A DNA stretch of 64,000 nt, from positions 2,446,001 through 2,510,000 of the forward strand of contig NZ_PKRT01000001.1 in assembly GCF_002855555.1 (NCBI RefSeq), written 5' to 3'. This document shows, one piece after another, positions 1 through 9,131 of the stretch (position 1 is the stretch's first letter; every line of letters begins with the position of its first letter). The notes below the pieces were generated by a model that saw nothing but the letters and a program-made list of their open reading frames with translations, was not told the origin of the DNA and did no database searches. A program made the position numbers and the translations under genes. This DNA is from Novosphingobium sp. TH158 (GTDB lineage Bacteria; Pseudomonadota; Alphaproteobacteria; Sphingomonadales; Sphingomonadaceae).

Positions 1-2414
1 ATCATCGCCTGCGCCTCGTCCGCCGTCACGCCGAGGCGCGGGGCGAGGCCCCAGCGGCTGATGCCGTAGAGGATGGCGAAGTTGATCGTCTTGGCGCGCC
101 CGCGCGTTTCGCGGTCTACCGTGCCGAACAGCTCCTGCGCGGTGCGGGCGTGGATGTCCTCGCCATGGGCGAAGGCTTCCTTCAGTTCGGGCACGTCGGC
201 CATGTGCGCGGCAAGGCGCAGCTCGATCTGGCTGTAGTCGGCGGCCATCAGGACATGGCCCGGCTCGGCAACGAAGGCATCGCGGATCTGGCGGCCGATC
301 TCGGTGCGGATCGGGATGTTCTGGAGGTTCGGCTCGGTGGAGGACAGCCGGCCCGTCTGCGCGCCGACCAGGCTGTAGCTGGTGTGGACACGACCGGTGC
401 GCGGGTTGATCGCCGCCTGCAGCGCCTCGGTATAGGTGGAGCGCAGCTTGGTCAGCTGGCGCCATTCCAGCACCTTGGTGGCAATCTCCGCACCTTCGCC
501 GGCCAGCCCTTCCAGCACCGACTGGTCGGTGGAATACTGGCCGCTCTTGCCCTTCTTGCCGCCCTTGAAGCCCAGCTTGTCGAACAGGATCTCGCCAAGC
601 TGCTTGGGGCTGCCGATGGTGAATTCCTGCCCGGCGAGCGCGTGGACCTCTCCCTCAAGCTTGGCGATCTCGGCGGCGAAGGTGGCGGAAAGGCCGGCCA
701 GCCGGTCACGATCGACCTTGATGCCGTGCCGCTCCATCTGCGCGACGACGGGCACCAGCGGGCGGTCCACCCGCTCATAGATGCGCGTGCCGCCTTCATG
801 GCTGAGGCGCGGCTTGAGCACGCGGTGCAGCCGCCAGGTGATATCGGCATCCTCGGCGGCATATTCGGTGGCGCGGGCAATCGGCACTTCGGCAAAGGAA
901 ATCGCCTTCTGCCCGGTGCCGCACACGTCCTTGAAGGCGATGCATGTGTGCGAAAGGTGGCGCTGGGCCAGTTCGTCCATGCCGTGCCCGCCGCCGATCC
1001 CGTCGATCGCGCGGCCGGCATCGAGCGCGAAGGATATCACCATGGTATCGTCAAGCGGCGCCACGGCCACGCCATGGCGCGCCAGCACGTTGAGATCGTA
1101 CTTGGCGTTGTGCCCCACCTTCAGCACGGCATCGCTTTCCAGCAGCGGCTTGAGCAGGGCCAGCGCCTTGGCCCGGTCCACCTGCTGCGGCCTTTCGGCA
1201 AACATGTCGCTGCCGCCATGGCCCAGCGGGATATAGCAGGCATCGTTCGGCCCGAGCGCCAGGCTGATGCCGACAAGGTCCGCCTGCATGGCATCGAGCG
1301 CGCTGGTTTCGGTATCGAAGGCGACCAGGCGGGCGGCAAGGGCGCGCTCCACCCAGGCCGCAAGCCGCTCAACCGTTTGCACGCATTCGTAGGCGGCATG
1401 GTCCACCGCCGGCATGTCCGGCAGGGGCTGGCGGTTGCCCTCGGGCGCGGGGGCGGCTCCGGCGGTGACGGGCTTGGCGGGGTTCAGGTCCACCCGCCGC
1501 TCGGGGCTGCCGCGCCCGTCGCCCAGCCGCTTGAGCAGGCTGTGGAAGCCGTGCTCGCCAAGGAAGGCGGCCAGCGGATCGGGCGGGATCGCGCCCAGCT
1601 TGAAATCTTCCAGCGGCACGGGCAGCGGGCAGTCTTCCTTCAGCTGCACCAGCACCCGCGAAAGCCGCGCCATCTCGGCATGTTCGATCAGGTTGTCGCG
1701 CAGCTTGGACGGCTTCATTGCCGGGGCTGCGGCCAGTGCCGCTTCAAGGCTGCCGTGTTCCTGGATCAGCTTGGTCGCCGTCTTGGGGCCGATGCCGCGG
1801 ATACCGGGGACATTGTCCACCGAATCGCCCATCAGGGCCAGCACATCGCCCACCAGTTCGGGCGGCACGCCGAACTTCTCGACCACTTCGGCCACGTCGA
1901 TCCGCTGGTTCTTCATCGTATCGAGCATGTCGATGCAGGCTTCGCCATCGCCCTCCTGCGGCTTGCACTTGCCGACGAGCTGCATCAGGTCCTTGTCGGA
2001 GGAAACGATGGTCACGTCCCAGCCGCGCGTGGTGGCGGCGCGGGCGTAGGAGGCGATGAGGTCGTCCGCTTCCAGCCCTTCCTCCTCGATGCAGGGCAGG
2101 CTGAAGGCGCGGGTCGCGTCGCGGATCAGGGGGAACTGGGGCTTCAGGTCTTCGGGCGGGGGCGGGCGATTGGCCTTGTACTGGTCGTAGATGTCGTTGC
2201 GAAAGCTCTTGCCCGAGGCATCGAGGATCACCGCCAGGTGCGTCGGGCCGTCCGCCTTGTTCAGGTCTTCCGCCAGCTTCCACAGCATGGTGGTGTAGCC
2301 ATAGACCGCCCCCACCGGCACGCCGTGCGGATTGGTCAGCGGCGGCAGGCGGTGATAGGCGCGGAAGATATAGGCCGAGCCATCGACGAGATAGAGGTGC
2401 TGCTTGGCGTCCAT
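1..2414 (-). CDS. polA: DNA polymerase I, 3' end cut off by window edge
   Basis: About 804 codons are visible from the ATG at 2414; the last part of the palm domain lies outside the window. The order is 5'-3' exonuclease (flap nuclease) domain, 3'-5' exonuclease domain and polymerase domain. The proofreading domain looks active: it has FDTETS, NAKYDLN and YAAEDADI, which hold the metal-binding acidic residues. In the polymerase domain, motif A (DYSQIELR, near residue 726) and motif B (RGRAKTINFAILYG) are intact; motif C would be beyond the edge. The enzyme fills gaps and removes RNA primers in repair and replication. The upstream 281 bp separate it from a divergently transcribed lipoprotein gene. 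Confidence 0.96.
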   Translation of the reverse strand, partial: MDAKQHLYLVDGSAYIFRAYHRLPPLTNPHGVPVGAVYGYTTMLWKLAEDLNKADGPTHLAVILDASGKSFRNDIYDQYKANRPPPPEDLKPQFPLIRDATRAFSLPCIEEEGLEADDLIASYARAATTRGWDVTIVSSDKDLMQLVGKCKPQEGDGEACIDMLDTMKNQRIDVAEVVEKFGVPPELVGDVLALMGDSVDNVPGIRGIGPKTATKLIQEHGSLEAALAAAPAMKPSKLRDNLIEHAEMARLSRVLVQLKEDCPLPVPLEDFKLGAIPPDPLAAFLGEHGFHSLLKRLGDGRGSPERRVDLNPAKPVTAGAAPAPEGNRQPLPDMPAVDHAAYECVQTVERLAAWVERALAARLVAFDTETSALDAMQADLVGISLALGPNDACYIPLGHGGSDMFAERPQQVDRAKALALLKPLLESDAVLKVGHNAKYDLNVLARHGVAVAPLDDTMVISFALDAGRAIDGIGGGHGMDELAQRHLSHTCIAFKDVCGTGQKAISFAEVPIARATEYAAEDADITWRLHRVLKPRLSHEGGTRIYERVDRPLVPVVAQMERHGIKVDRDRLAGLSATFAAEIAKLEGEVHALAGQEFTIGSPKQLGEILFDKLGFKGGKKGKSGQYSTDQSVLEGLAGEGAEIATKVLEWRQLTKLRSTYTEALQAAINPRTGRVHTSYSLVGAQTGRLSSTEPNLQNIPIRTEIGRQIRDAFVAEPGHVLMAADYSQIELRLAAHMADVPELKEAFAHGEDIHARTAQELFGTVDRETRGRAKTINFAILYGISRWGLAPRLGVTADEAQAM

Positions 2415-2695
2415 GGTCGAATCTCTAGCAGCATTGCCCCCCGATGCCACCCGAGCGCTGGGGAAAACCTGTGGCCATACGTCTGCCACATTTACGTGCG
2501 ATAGGGGAAGAATCGGCGGAAAACCGCCACACTGGCTCGACGCAACTGGCGTCTGAGCGACAAGTGCTTGCATCCTGCAGCGAACCGCATTATTTGTCCG
2601 CGCGAAGTCTACTGGATAGGTAGGCTTTACCGGGAGGATTCGCGGCATTGGGCCAAGGGTTCGAACGGGGTCCACTCGCTTAAGGATTACGATAC

Positions 2696-2893
2696 ATGCG
2701 CAAGATCGTTCTCGCCGCCGCTGTTGCCGGCGTCTTCGCTCTGTCGGCTTGCAAGGGCCAGGAAGCTGCTCCGGAAGCCACCACCGAAGCCACTGAAGCT
2801 GCCACCACCGAAGCTTCGGCTCCGGCTGTTGACGCTTCGGCTGCTCCGGCTGCTGACGCTTCGGCTGCTGCCAGCGAAGCTCCGAAGATGTAA
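2696..2893 (+). CDS. Small Ala/Thr/Glu-rich lipoprotein
   Basis: This 65-residue protein starts MRKIV and has a hydrophobic signal segment ending in a lipobox (LSAC), so Cys19 is probably lipidated. The mature part is a low-complexity chain of Ala, Thr, Glu, Pro and Ser without any domain I recognise. Its N-terminus closely resembles that of the next gene (3102-3407), which suggests tandem paralogues or at least shared signal peptides. It has its own terminator at 2918-2953. Function is unknown; an envelope role is inferred only from the lipobox. Confidence 0.8.
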   Translation: MRKIVLAAAVAGVFALSACKGQEAAPEATTEATEAATTEASAPAVDASAAPAADASAAASEAPKM

Positions 2894-2917
2894 TCTTCGC
2901 CTTCTGGCAAAGAATTG

Positions 2918-2953
2918 GGGCGTGCAGGCTTGGCCTGCGCGCCCTTTTCTTTT
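2918..2953 (+). terminator. Intrinsic terminator after first small lipoprotein
   Basis: A 12-bp stem with one G-T pair (GGGCGTGCAGGC against GCCTGCGCGCCC) closes a 3-nt loop and is followed by TTTTCTTTT. Confidence 0.85.
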
Positions 2954-3101
2954 GTCTTTTGTTGCACTTGCGAGATTGCGGACAGGGCGATTTGGCGGAT
3001 TGACTCGCCCCCCGGCACGATCCAGCTTTCGCCCCGGGCTGGCGGAGTCGCATCACGCGGGGCTGCTGGCCGGGTCCAGACGCAACAAAGGATTATTGCC
3101 C

Positions 3102-3407
3102 ATGCGCAAGATCGTTTTCCTCGCTACCGCGGCTTCGGCTGCCCTTGCCCTCTCTGCCTGCTCGAAGAATGAAAACGCCGCCGATGCCGTTGGCGATGCC
3201 GCCTCGGGCGCGGTCGAACAGGCTTCGGGTGCCGTCGATGCCGGCGCTGCCAAGGTCGATGAAGCGGCTGACAAGGCGGCCGACAAGGTTGGCGAAGCGG
3301 CCGGCGACGTGAAGGCTGCGGGCGAAGACGCGATCAAGGCCGGCGCGGCCAAGGTCAGCGAAGGCGCAGACAAGGTGAAGGCGGCGGCGGACAAGGTCGC
3401 CCAGTAA
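3102..3407 (+). CDS. Small lipoprotein with LEA-like amphipathic repeats
   Basis: The protein has 101 residues and starts at the ATG that gives MRKIVFL; a longer open frame upstream has no plausible signal. The lipobox LALSAC predicts lipidation. The mature part is a run of imperfect 11-residue Ala/Lys/Asp/Glu units (AADKAADKVGEAAGDVKAA type), the pattern of LEA or apolipoprotein-like amphipathic helices. Such repeats are associated with desiccation or osmotic stress, but no specific role can be assigned. It lies tandem to the lipoprotein at 2696 and has its own terminator. Confidence 0.85.
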   Translation: MRKIVFLATAASAALALSACSKNENAADAVGDAASGAVEQASGAVDAGAAKVDEAADKAADKVGEAAGDVKAAGEDAIKAGAAKVSEGADKVKAAADKVAQ

Positions 3408-3434
3408 GGCTGTTTTATCCTGAGAAGCCTCAGA

Positions 3435-3471
3435 GGCGCGCCCCGGTCATCGCCGGGCGCGCCTTTTCTTT
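3435..3471 (+). terminator. Intrinsic terminator after second small lipoprotein
   Basis: GGCGCGCC-containing arms at 3435-3446 and 3452-3463 pair with one bulged base around a short loop and are followed by TTTTCTTT. Confidence 0.8.
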
Positions 3472-3492
3472 GTCGGGGACGAGTGGCTGGCT

Positions 3493-4608
3493 TTAGCGCA
3501 GCGCGGCACGGCGCGAGCTGGCTGCCTCGGCAAGGTAGCCATCGTAGAGCGCGCGGGCGATCGCGGCGATGCGGGCATCGCGCTGCGGCTTGCCGCCCTG
3601 TCCGGTCACGTAGATCGCCACCGCCAGGTTGCGCCCGTCGGGCGTCTTGATGAAGCCGACATCGCTGGCCGTGTTGGAAAGCGTGCCGGTCTTGTGCGCC
3701 ACCTGCGTGCCCTGCGGCAGCAGGCCGCGGATGCGGTGCTTGCCGGTGACGGTGCGGCTCATCGCGCCCAGCAGCACGTCGCTCGACATCGGGCTCAGCC
3801 ATTCGCGGCGGTAGATGCCCGAAAGCAGCCGAACCATGCCCAGCGGGGTCACGCTGTCACGCTTGTCGATCGAAACCGCGGGGTTCACCGCGCCATCATC
3901 GCGCACCAGGGTGGCGATGGTGCGGTCAATGCGGAAATCGGTGATGCCGGTGCGCGAATGGACCCAGCGCGTCACGGCATGCGGCCCGCCGACTGCGGCC
4001 AGCAGGGCATCGGTTGCCTGGTTGTCGCTGCGGGTGATGGTCGCCTCGATCAGGCTCAGCGCGCTCATCATCGTGCCTTGGCGGACCGGGGCCTGCGCGC
4101 TGGAGAACTTCTTCGACGGCACGGGGACCAGCAGCGGGTACTGGTCGTACAGCTTGAAGCGGCCCTCATCGACGCCGGCGAGGAACGTGGCGACAATGGC
4201 GATCTTGCTGGTCGAGGCCATGGGGAAGGCCTGTTCGCCCAGCACGGTAACCGCGCGGCCGCTGTCGAGATCGAGCGCGGCAACGCCGATGCGGCCCTGC
4301 GAGCCTTCCGCCAGCGCCGCGATCGAGGCTTCGAAGGGGTTGGCAAAACTGGGCATGGCAGGGGCCGGGTTGACCGGGGCCAGTGCCACCAGCGGCGCGG
4401 CCTGCGCGCTTGCCTTGGGCGCAACGGAGCGCTGCACAGTGATGCGGGGGGCAGCAACCTCTGCCCGCACCTTCGGCGCGGCAGCGGTGAACATGCTGTC
4501 GAATTCGGCTTCGAGCGAGCCGGCGGAGGCGGCGTGGGCCGGAGCCATGGCCGCCAGTGAGGCCGCCGAAAGCGCCGTCAGCAATCGCAAAGTCAGTCCC
4601 GTTTTCAC
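3493..4608 (-). CDS. Class A beta-lactamase-like serine hydrolase lacking Glu166
   Basis: The 371-residue protein starts with GTG and carries a Sec signal peptide (cleavage near AHA-AS), then a Pro/Ala-rich linker to about residue 90, then a penicillin-recognising fold. Key motifs are S132-T-S-K135 (nucleophile and general base), S194-D-N196 and K306-T-G308. The omega-loop segment that normally reads DRxEPELN reads DRTIATLV, so the deacylating Glu166 is replaced by Ile. It may therefore be acylated by beta-lactams without turning them over well, or act as a D,D-peptidase-like or unknown periplasmic serine enzyme. Resistance should not be inferred from family membership. Confidence 0.8.
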   Translation of the reverse strand: MKTGLTLRLLTALSAASLAAMAPAHAASAGSLEAEFDSMFTAAAPKVRAEVAAPRITVQRSVAPKASAQAAPLVALAPVNPAPAMPSFANPFEASIAALAEGSQGRIGVAALDLDSGRAVTVLGEQAFPMASTSKIAIVATFLAGVDEGRFKLYDQYPLLVPVPSKKFSSAQAPVRQGTMMSALSLIEATITRSDNQATDALLAAVGGPHAVTRWVHSRTGITDFRIDRTIATLVRDDGAVNPAVSIDKRDSVTPLGMVRLLSGIYRREWLSPMSSDVLLGAMSRTVTGKHRIRGLLPQGTQVAHKTGTLSNTASDVGFIKTPDGRNLAVAIYVTGQGGKPQRDARIAAIARALYDGYLAEAASSRRAALR

Positions 4609-4631
4609 GCTGCAAAACCTAGTCCGAGGAG

Positions 4632-4656
4632 GTTTACATATGCTCTACAGTTTACA
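4632..4656. repeat. Direct repeat GTTTACA upstream of serine hydrolase
   Basis: GTTTACA occurs twice, 18 bp start to start (4632-4638 and 4650-4656), in an AT-rich patch just upstream of the GTG start at 4608. It could be an operator or part of the promoter; there is no adjacent regulator gene to support this. Confidence 0.3.
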
Positions 4657-4833
4657 ATTTCGCCGCCAAGAGGCTAGCGGTGAAATGCACCGGGCGCGCG
4701 AGAAAATGCAAAAAACCGCAGAAAACCGTGCCTTATGTTGCAAAAAATTAACGAGTGCCACTCCGGTTTGCCCTCTCGGCAGGGGTTAAAACGCACAAAT
4801 ATGCAACACATTGGCCCGCCGCACGGCCACATG

Positions 4834-4864
4834 AAAAAGGACCGGAGGATTGCTCCCCCGGCCC
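4834..4864 (-). terminator. Intrinsic terminator of outer-membrane barrel gene
   Basis: Read on the minus strand, GGGCCGGGGGA pairs with TCCTCCGGTCC around a 4-nt loop and is followed by TTTTT. The same hairpin, with one base difference, ends groEL at 6979-7009. Confidence 0.85.
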
Positions 4865-4896
4865 TTCCTTGCCCGGACTGTGGCAGTCGGTGAATC

Positions 4897-5637
4897 TCAG
4901 AAGCCGACGCGAAGCCCCAGGCCGTAGCTGGTGGTCTTGATCTTGCCGAGCTGGTAGCCCGACACCGCATCATAGGCGACATCGACCTTGCTGACCCGGC
5001 GGTGGCGGAAGTCCGCGGTGAGCGCGATCGAGTCCGAGAGCTTGAATGCCACGCCCGCACCGATCTGCCAGGCGAACTTGCCCTTGCCTTCGCCGTCCAC
5101 CTCGAAGCCGGCCACGCCAAGGCCGCCGCCGATGTAGGGCTCCACCTTGCCGCCCATGGGGATGTCGAACCACAGGTTGGCCATGGCGCTAAGCTGGCGC
5201 AGCTTGGGGCCGGATGCGAAGTTGACAGTATTGGTGCCGCTGAGCGTGCAATTGGTATATTCGATGTAATCGCAGAAATCGGTCGCATCGGCGCCAGTCA
5301 GCGTCACCGCCGTGCCGTTGACCTTGGCCAGCGAAACGGCCCGGATGGAATTGCGGGCATAGGCGATCTGCAGGTCGGCGCGAACGGTGCCGAAATCGTA
5401 ACCCAGCGTGCCGCCGAACATCGCGGCCGACTTCAGGTCATAGCTGCCTTCGACCGTGTCCTTTGTCCCGTTGGCGACACCGAAGGTGCCGTCGGCATCG
5501 TAGATCGTCACCGGCACGTCGCTGACCGCGTTAACGCCAGCTTCGAGGCTGCCATAAAAACCGCGCCCCTCATCGGCCAGTGCCGCGCCCGGCACGAATG
5601 CCGCTGCAACCATCAAGCTCGCAATCATCCTGTTCAT
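4897..5637 (-). CDS. Outer-membrane beta-barrel protein
   Basis: The protein has 246 residues with a clear signal peptide (cleavage after GAALA). The mature chain alternates hydrophobic and polar residues, has several Gly/aromatic-rich strands (YGSLEAGVN, YIGGGLGVAG, YGLGLRVGF), and ends in a terminal Phe, as expected for BamA-assembled barrels. Its size suits an 8-stranded OmpA/OmpW/Ail-like barrel. It is monocistronic with a strong terminator. Transport or adhesion function is unknown. Confidence 0.8.
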   Translation of the reverse strand: MNRMIASLMVAAAFVPGAALADEGRGFYGSLEAGVNAVSDVPVTIYDADGTFGVANGTKDTVEGSYDLKSAAMFGGTLGYDFGTVRADLQIAYARNSIRAVSLAKVNGTAVTLTGADATDFCDYIEYTNCTLSGTNTVNFASGPKLRQLSAMANLWFDIPMGGKVEPYIGGGLGVAGFEVDGEGKGKFAWQIGAGVAFKLSDSIALTADFRHRRVSKVDVAYDAVSGYQLGKIKTTSYGLGLRVGF

Positions 5638-5811
5638 CGTATTCCCCTGAGTAGAATATCCCTGTGCCGGCCAAGGCCGGCTGCCTTTGCCGATAGACAG
5701 GGCCCTGCCGGGGAAAAATTCCCCGAACGTGGAAGCAATATGCTTCCCCCAAGGGGGAGGGGTTCGGTATTTTCTATTGTGCGATCATGCACTTGCATAT
5801 AGCCCCAGGCC

Positions 5812-6951
5812 ATGTCGAGCGAATGGGGGCGGCACCCGAAATCCCAGGGTGCGTTGGCGCGGCGGAGGATGCTGGAACACCTGGACCTGCTCTGTTCGAG
5901 CGGTGCCGGGCTTGAAGCGATCGCGGCAAGCGCCTGCGATATCATCCGGCATTATGTCGGCTCGGCATCGGCAACGATGTTCTGGAAAGGCGGGGATGGC
6001 GAGGCTGCCGGCTTCTACCACGATTGCGCCACGGCCGAACTCAAGGACCTGTTCGTCACCCGTTTCGAGGAACTGTTCTCATCGCCTGACGAGCCCAACA
6101 TGATGTCGCTGGCAGAGTCGGTGGGGCCGCTGATCGGCAAGCTGGTGACACCCGAGGGCGTGGCGGCGTTCCAGTCCTGCAATGTCTATCGCTACCTCTG
6201 CGAACCGCTGGGCCACCATTACAGCCTGGATATCCGCATCGAAGTGGCCGGGCGGGGTGTGGCGGCCATGTTCCTGTTCAACGGCGAAGGCCGCCCCTTC
6301 GGCAAGCGCGAACTTGAAGCGGTCGAACCGGTCCAGAAGCTGCTTGCCAAGGCAGCCGCGGAACGGCGCGAAGGCGTGCACTGGCTATCCGCCTCCGATC
6401 GCACGGCGCACTTCGTGACGGATCTCGAGGCAACCCGACTGCTGGCCATCAACCAGCCGGCCGAACGCCTGCTGATGCGAGGGCACCTCTTGCGCCAGAA
6501 CGTGCCGATCGTCGGCGAAGTGCGCAAGGCCCCGGGCTTTGCCATGCAGCTTGCCGCGCAACTGGCGCAGGGCGGGCCGGCATCGCTGCACCTGCCGATG
6601 GCAGACGGGCGGCTGGTCGCCACGGCGACAAAGATCCGCTCGCTCGCCCAGGGAGACGACATGCACGCCACCAACATGTCCGTCTCGCTCGACCTGCAGG
6701 TACCGGCCGATGCCATCGTCGCCGACCATGTGGCTGCCTTGCCGTTGACCTACCTGCAGAAGTCGATCGCCCTGTTCGCCATGCTGGGCGGTGCCCGCAG
6801 GGATTGCGAGGCGCAGTTCTCGATCAGCGAGGAAGCGCTCAAGAAGCACCTGCGCGCAATCATCCAGGTGCTTGGTGTGTCGGGGTGGACCGATCTGGGG
6901 CCCCTGGCACGTCAGGTGGTGCAGGATCGCATCGCCGCCCTGGCCGGCTAA
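5812..6951 (+). CDS. LuxR-like regulator with degenerate helix-turn-helix
   Basis: I do not see a named family for most of this 379-residue protein. Residues about 20-190 look like a GAF-type sensor domain, and the middle (about 195-305) resembles a PAS-like segment. The last 60 residues align by eye with a LuxR/GerE helix-turn-helix (LPLTYLQKSIALFAML then FSISEEALKKHLRAIIQVLGV), but the usual LTxRE start and the NKEIA segment are missing. It may be a LuxR-type regulator with altered DNA recognition. The ATG at 5812 has no clear Shine-Dalgarno; an internal ATG at 5869 follows GGCGGAGG too closely to be better. Confidence 0.6.
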   Translation: MSSEWGRHPKSQGALARRRMLEHLDLLCSSGAGLEAIAASACDIIRHYVGSASATMFWKGGDGEAAGFYHDCATAELKDLFVTRFEELFSSPDEPNMMSLAESVGPLIGKLVTPEGVAAFQSCNVYRYLCEPLGHHYSLDIRIEVAGRGVAAMFLFNGEGRPFGKRELEAVEPVQKLLAKAAAERREGVHWLSASDRTAHFVTDLEATRLLAINQPAERLLMRGHLLRQNVPIVGEVRKAPGFAMQLAAQLAQGGPASLHLPMADGRLVATATKIRSLAQGDDMHATNMSVSLDLQVPADAIVADHVAALPLTYLQKSIALFAMLGGARRDCEAQFSISEEALKKHLRAIIQVLGVSGWTDLGPLARQVVQDRIAALAG

Positions 6952-6978
6952 GCCGGCTGCACCCCGCCTTGTCACACG

Positions 6979-7009
6979 AAAAAGGGCCGGAGGATTGCTC
7001 CCCCGGCCC
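6979..7009 (-). terminator. Intrinsic terminator of groESL
   Basis: On the minus strand an 11-bp perfect stem (GGGCCGGGGGA with TCCTCCGGCCC) with a 4-nt loop is followed by TTTTT, 28 bp beyond the groEL stop. It is almost identical to the hairpin at 4834-4864. Confidence 0.9.
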
Positions 7010-7037
7010 ATGTTTTCCGTTCGGGATGGACCCGGGC

Positions 7038-8696
<1,659 letters not shown>

Positions 8697-8726
8697 TTAT
8701 CTGGATGGATTGGAGGTGGACGGTGC

Positions 8727-9014
8727 TCAGCCGAGAATGCCGAGGATGTCCGATTCCTTCATGATCAGCAGGTCTTCGCCATCGACCTTGACTTCGGTGC
8801 CCGACCACTTGCCGAACAGCACGCGGTCACCCACCTTGACGTCCATGGCGATGCGATCGCCGTCTTCGTCACGCGCACCTTCGCCAACGGCGACGATTTC
8901 GCCCTCGGCGGGCTTTTCCTTGGCGTTATCGGGGATGATGATGCCGCCGGCGGTCTTTTCTTCAGCTTCGACGCGGCGAACCAGCACGCGATCGTGCAGG
9001 GGACGGAATGCCAT
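8727..9014 (-). CDS. groS: Co-chaperonin GroES (Hsp10)
   Basis: The 95-residue lid of the GroEL chamber starts at the ATG at 9014 ([12 protein letters not shown]), preceded by GAGAGGAAA as ribosome-binding site; the longer open frame upstream crosses the CIRCE element and is not used. The mobile loop is around [12 protein letters not shown]. It is the first gene of the groES-groEL operon. Confidence 0.97.
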   Translation of the reverse strand: MAFRPLHDRVLVRRVEAEEKTAGGIIIPDNAKEKPAEGEIVAVGEGARDEDGDRIAMDVKVGDRVLFGKWSGTEVKVDGEDLLIMKESDILGILG

Positions 9015-9047
9015 TGGTGATTTCCTCTCAATGGGTTGACATGGTTT

Positions 9048-9072
9048 TGGCACTCCCCCTTCGAGAGTGCCA
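9048..9072 (-). promoter_or_regulatory. CIRCE element (HrcA operator)
   Basis: TGGCACTC and GAGTGCCA form a perfect 8-bp inverted repeat with exactly 9 bp between them. The known CIRCE consensus is TTAGCACTC-N9-GAGTGCTAA, so arms and spacing match. It lies directly after the predicted -10 element and in the 5' UTR of groES, the position where HrcA represses groESL in many alphaproteobacteria. Confidence 0.92.
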
Positions 9073-9080
9073 GCGGGGCG

Positions 9081-9110
9081 CATATGGGTGGGGGTTCATC
9101 CTGCGTCAAG
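9081..9110 (-). promoter_or_regulatory. Heat-shock (sigma-32/RpoH) promoter of groESL
   Basis: On the minus strand CTTGAC (9110-9105) is separated by 16 bp from CCCATATG (9088-9081). This resembles the RpoH pattern CTTGAA-N-CCCATnT. The start point would fall at the edge of the CIRCE element, so groESL probably has dual RpoH/HrcA control. Confidence 0.7.
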
Positions 9111-9131
9111 GTGACTCGCAGGGAAAAAATT

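Noticed and set aside
150-2504. 784-codon plus-strand frame opposite polA
   Set aside because: Antisense shadow of polA, whose own reading frame has intact polymerase and exonuclease motifs.
4632-4656. Possible BlaI/MecI-type operator near the beta-lactamase-like gene
   Set aside because: The repeats are direct, not the inverted TACA/TGTA pattern, and no blaI/blaR gene is nearby; kept only as a repeat.
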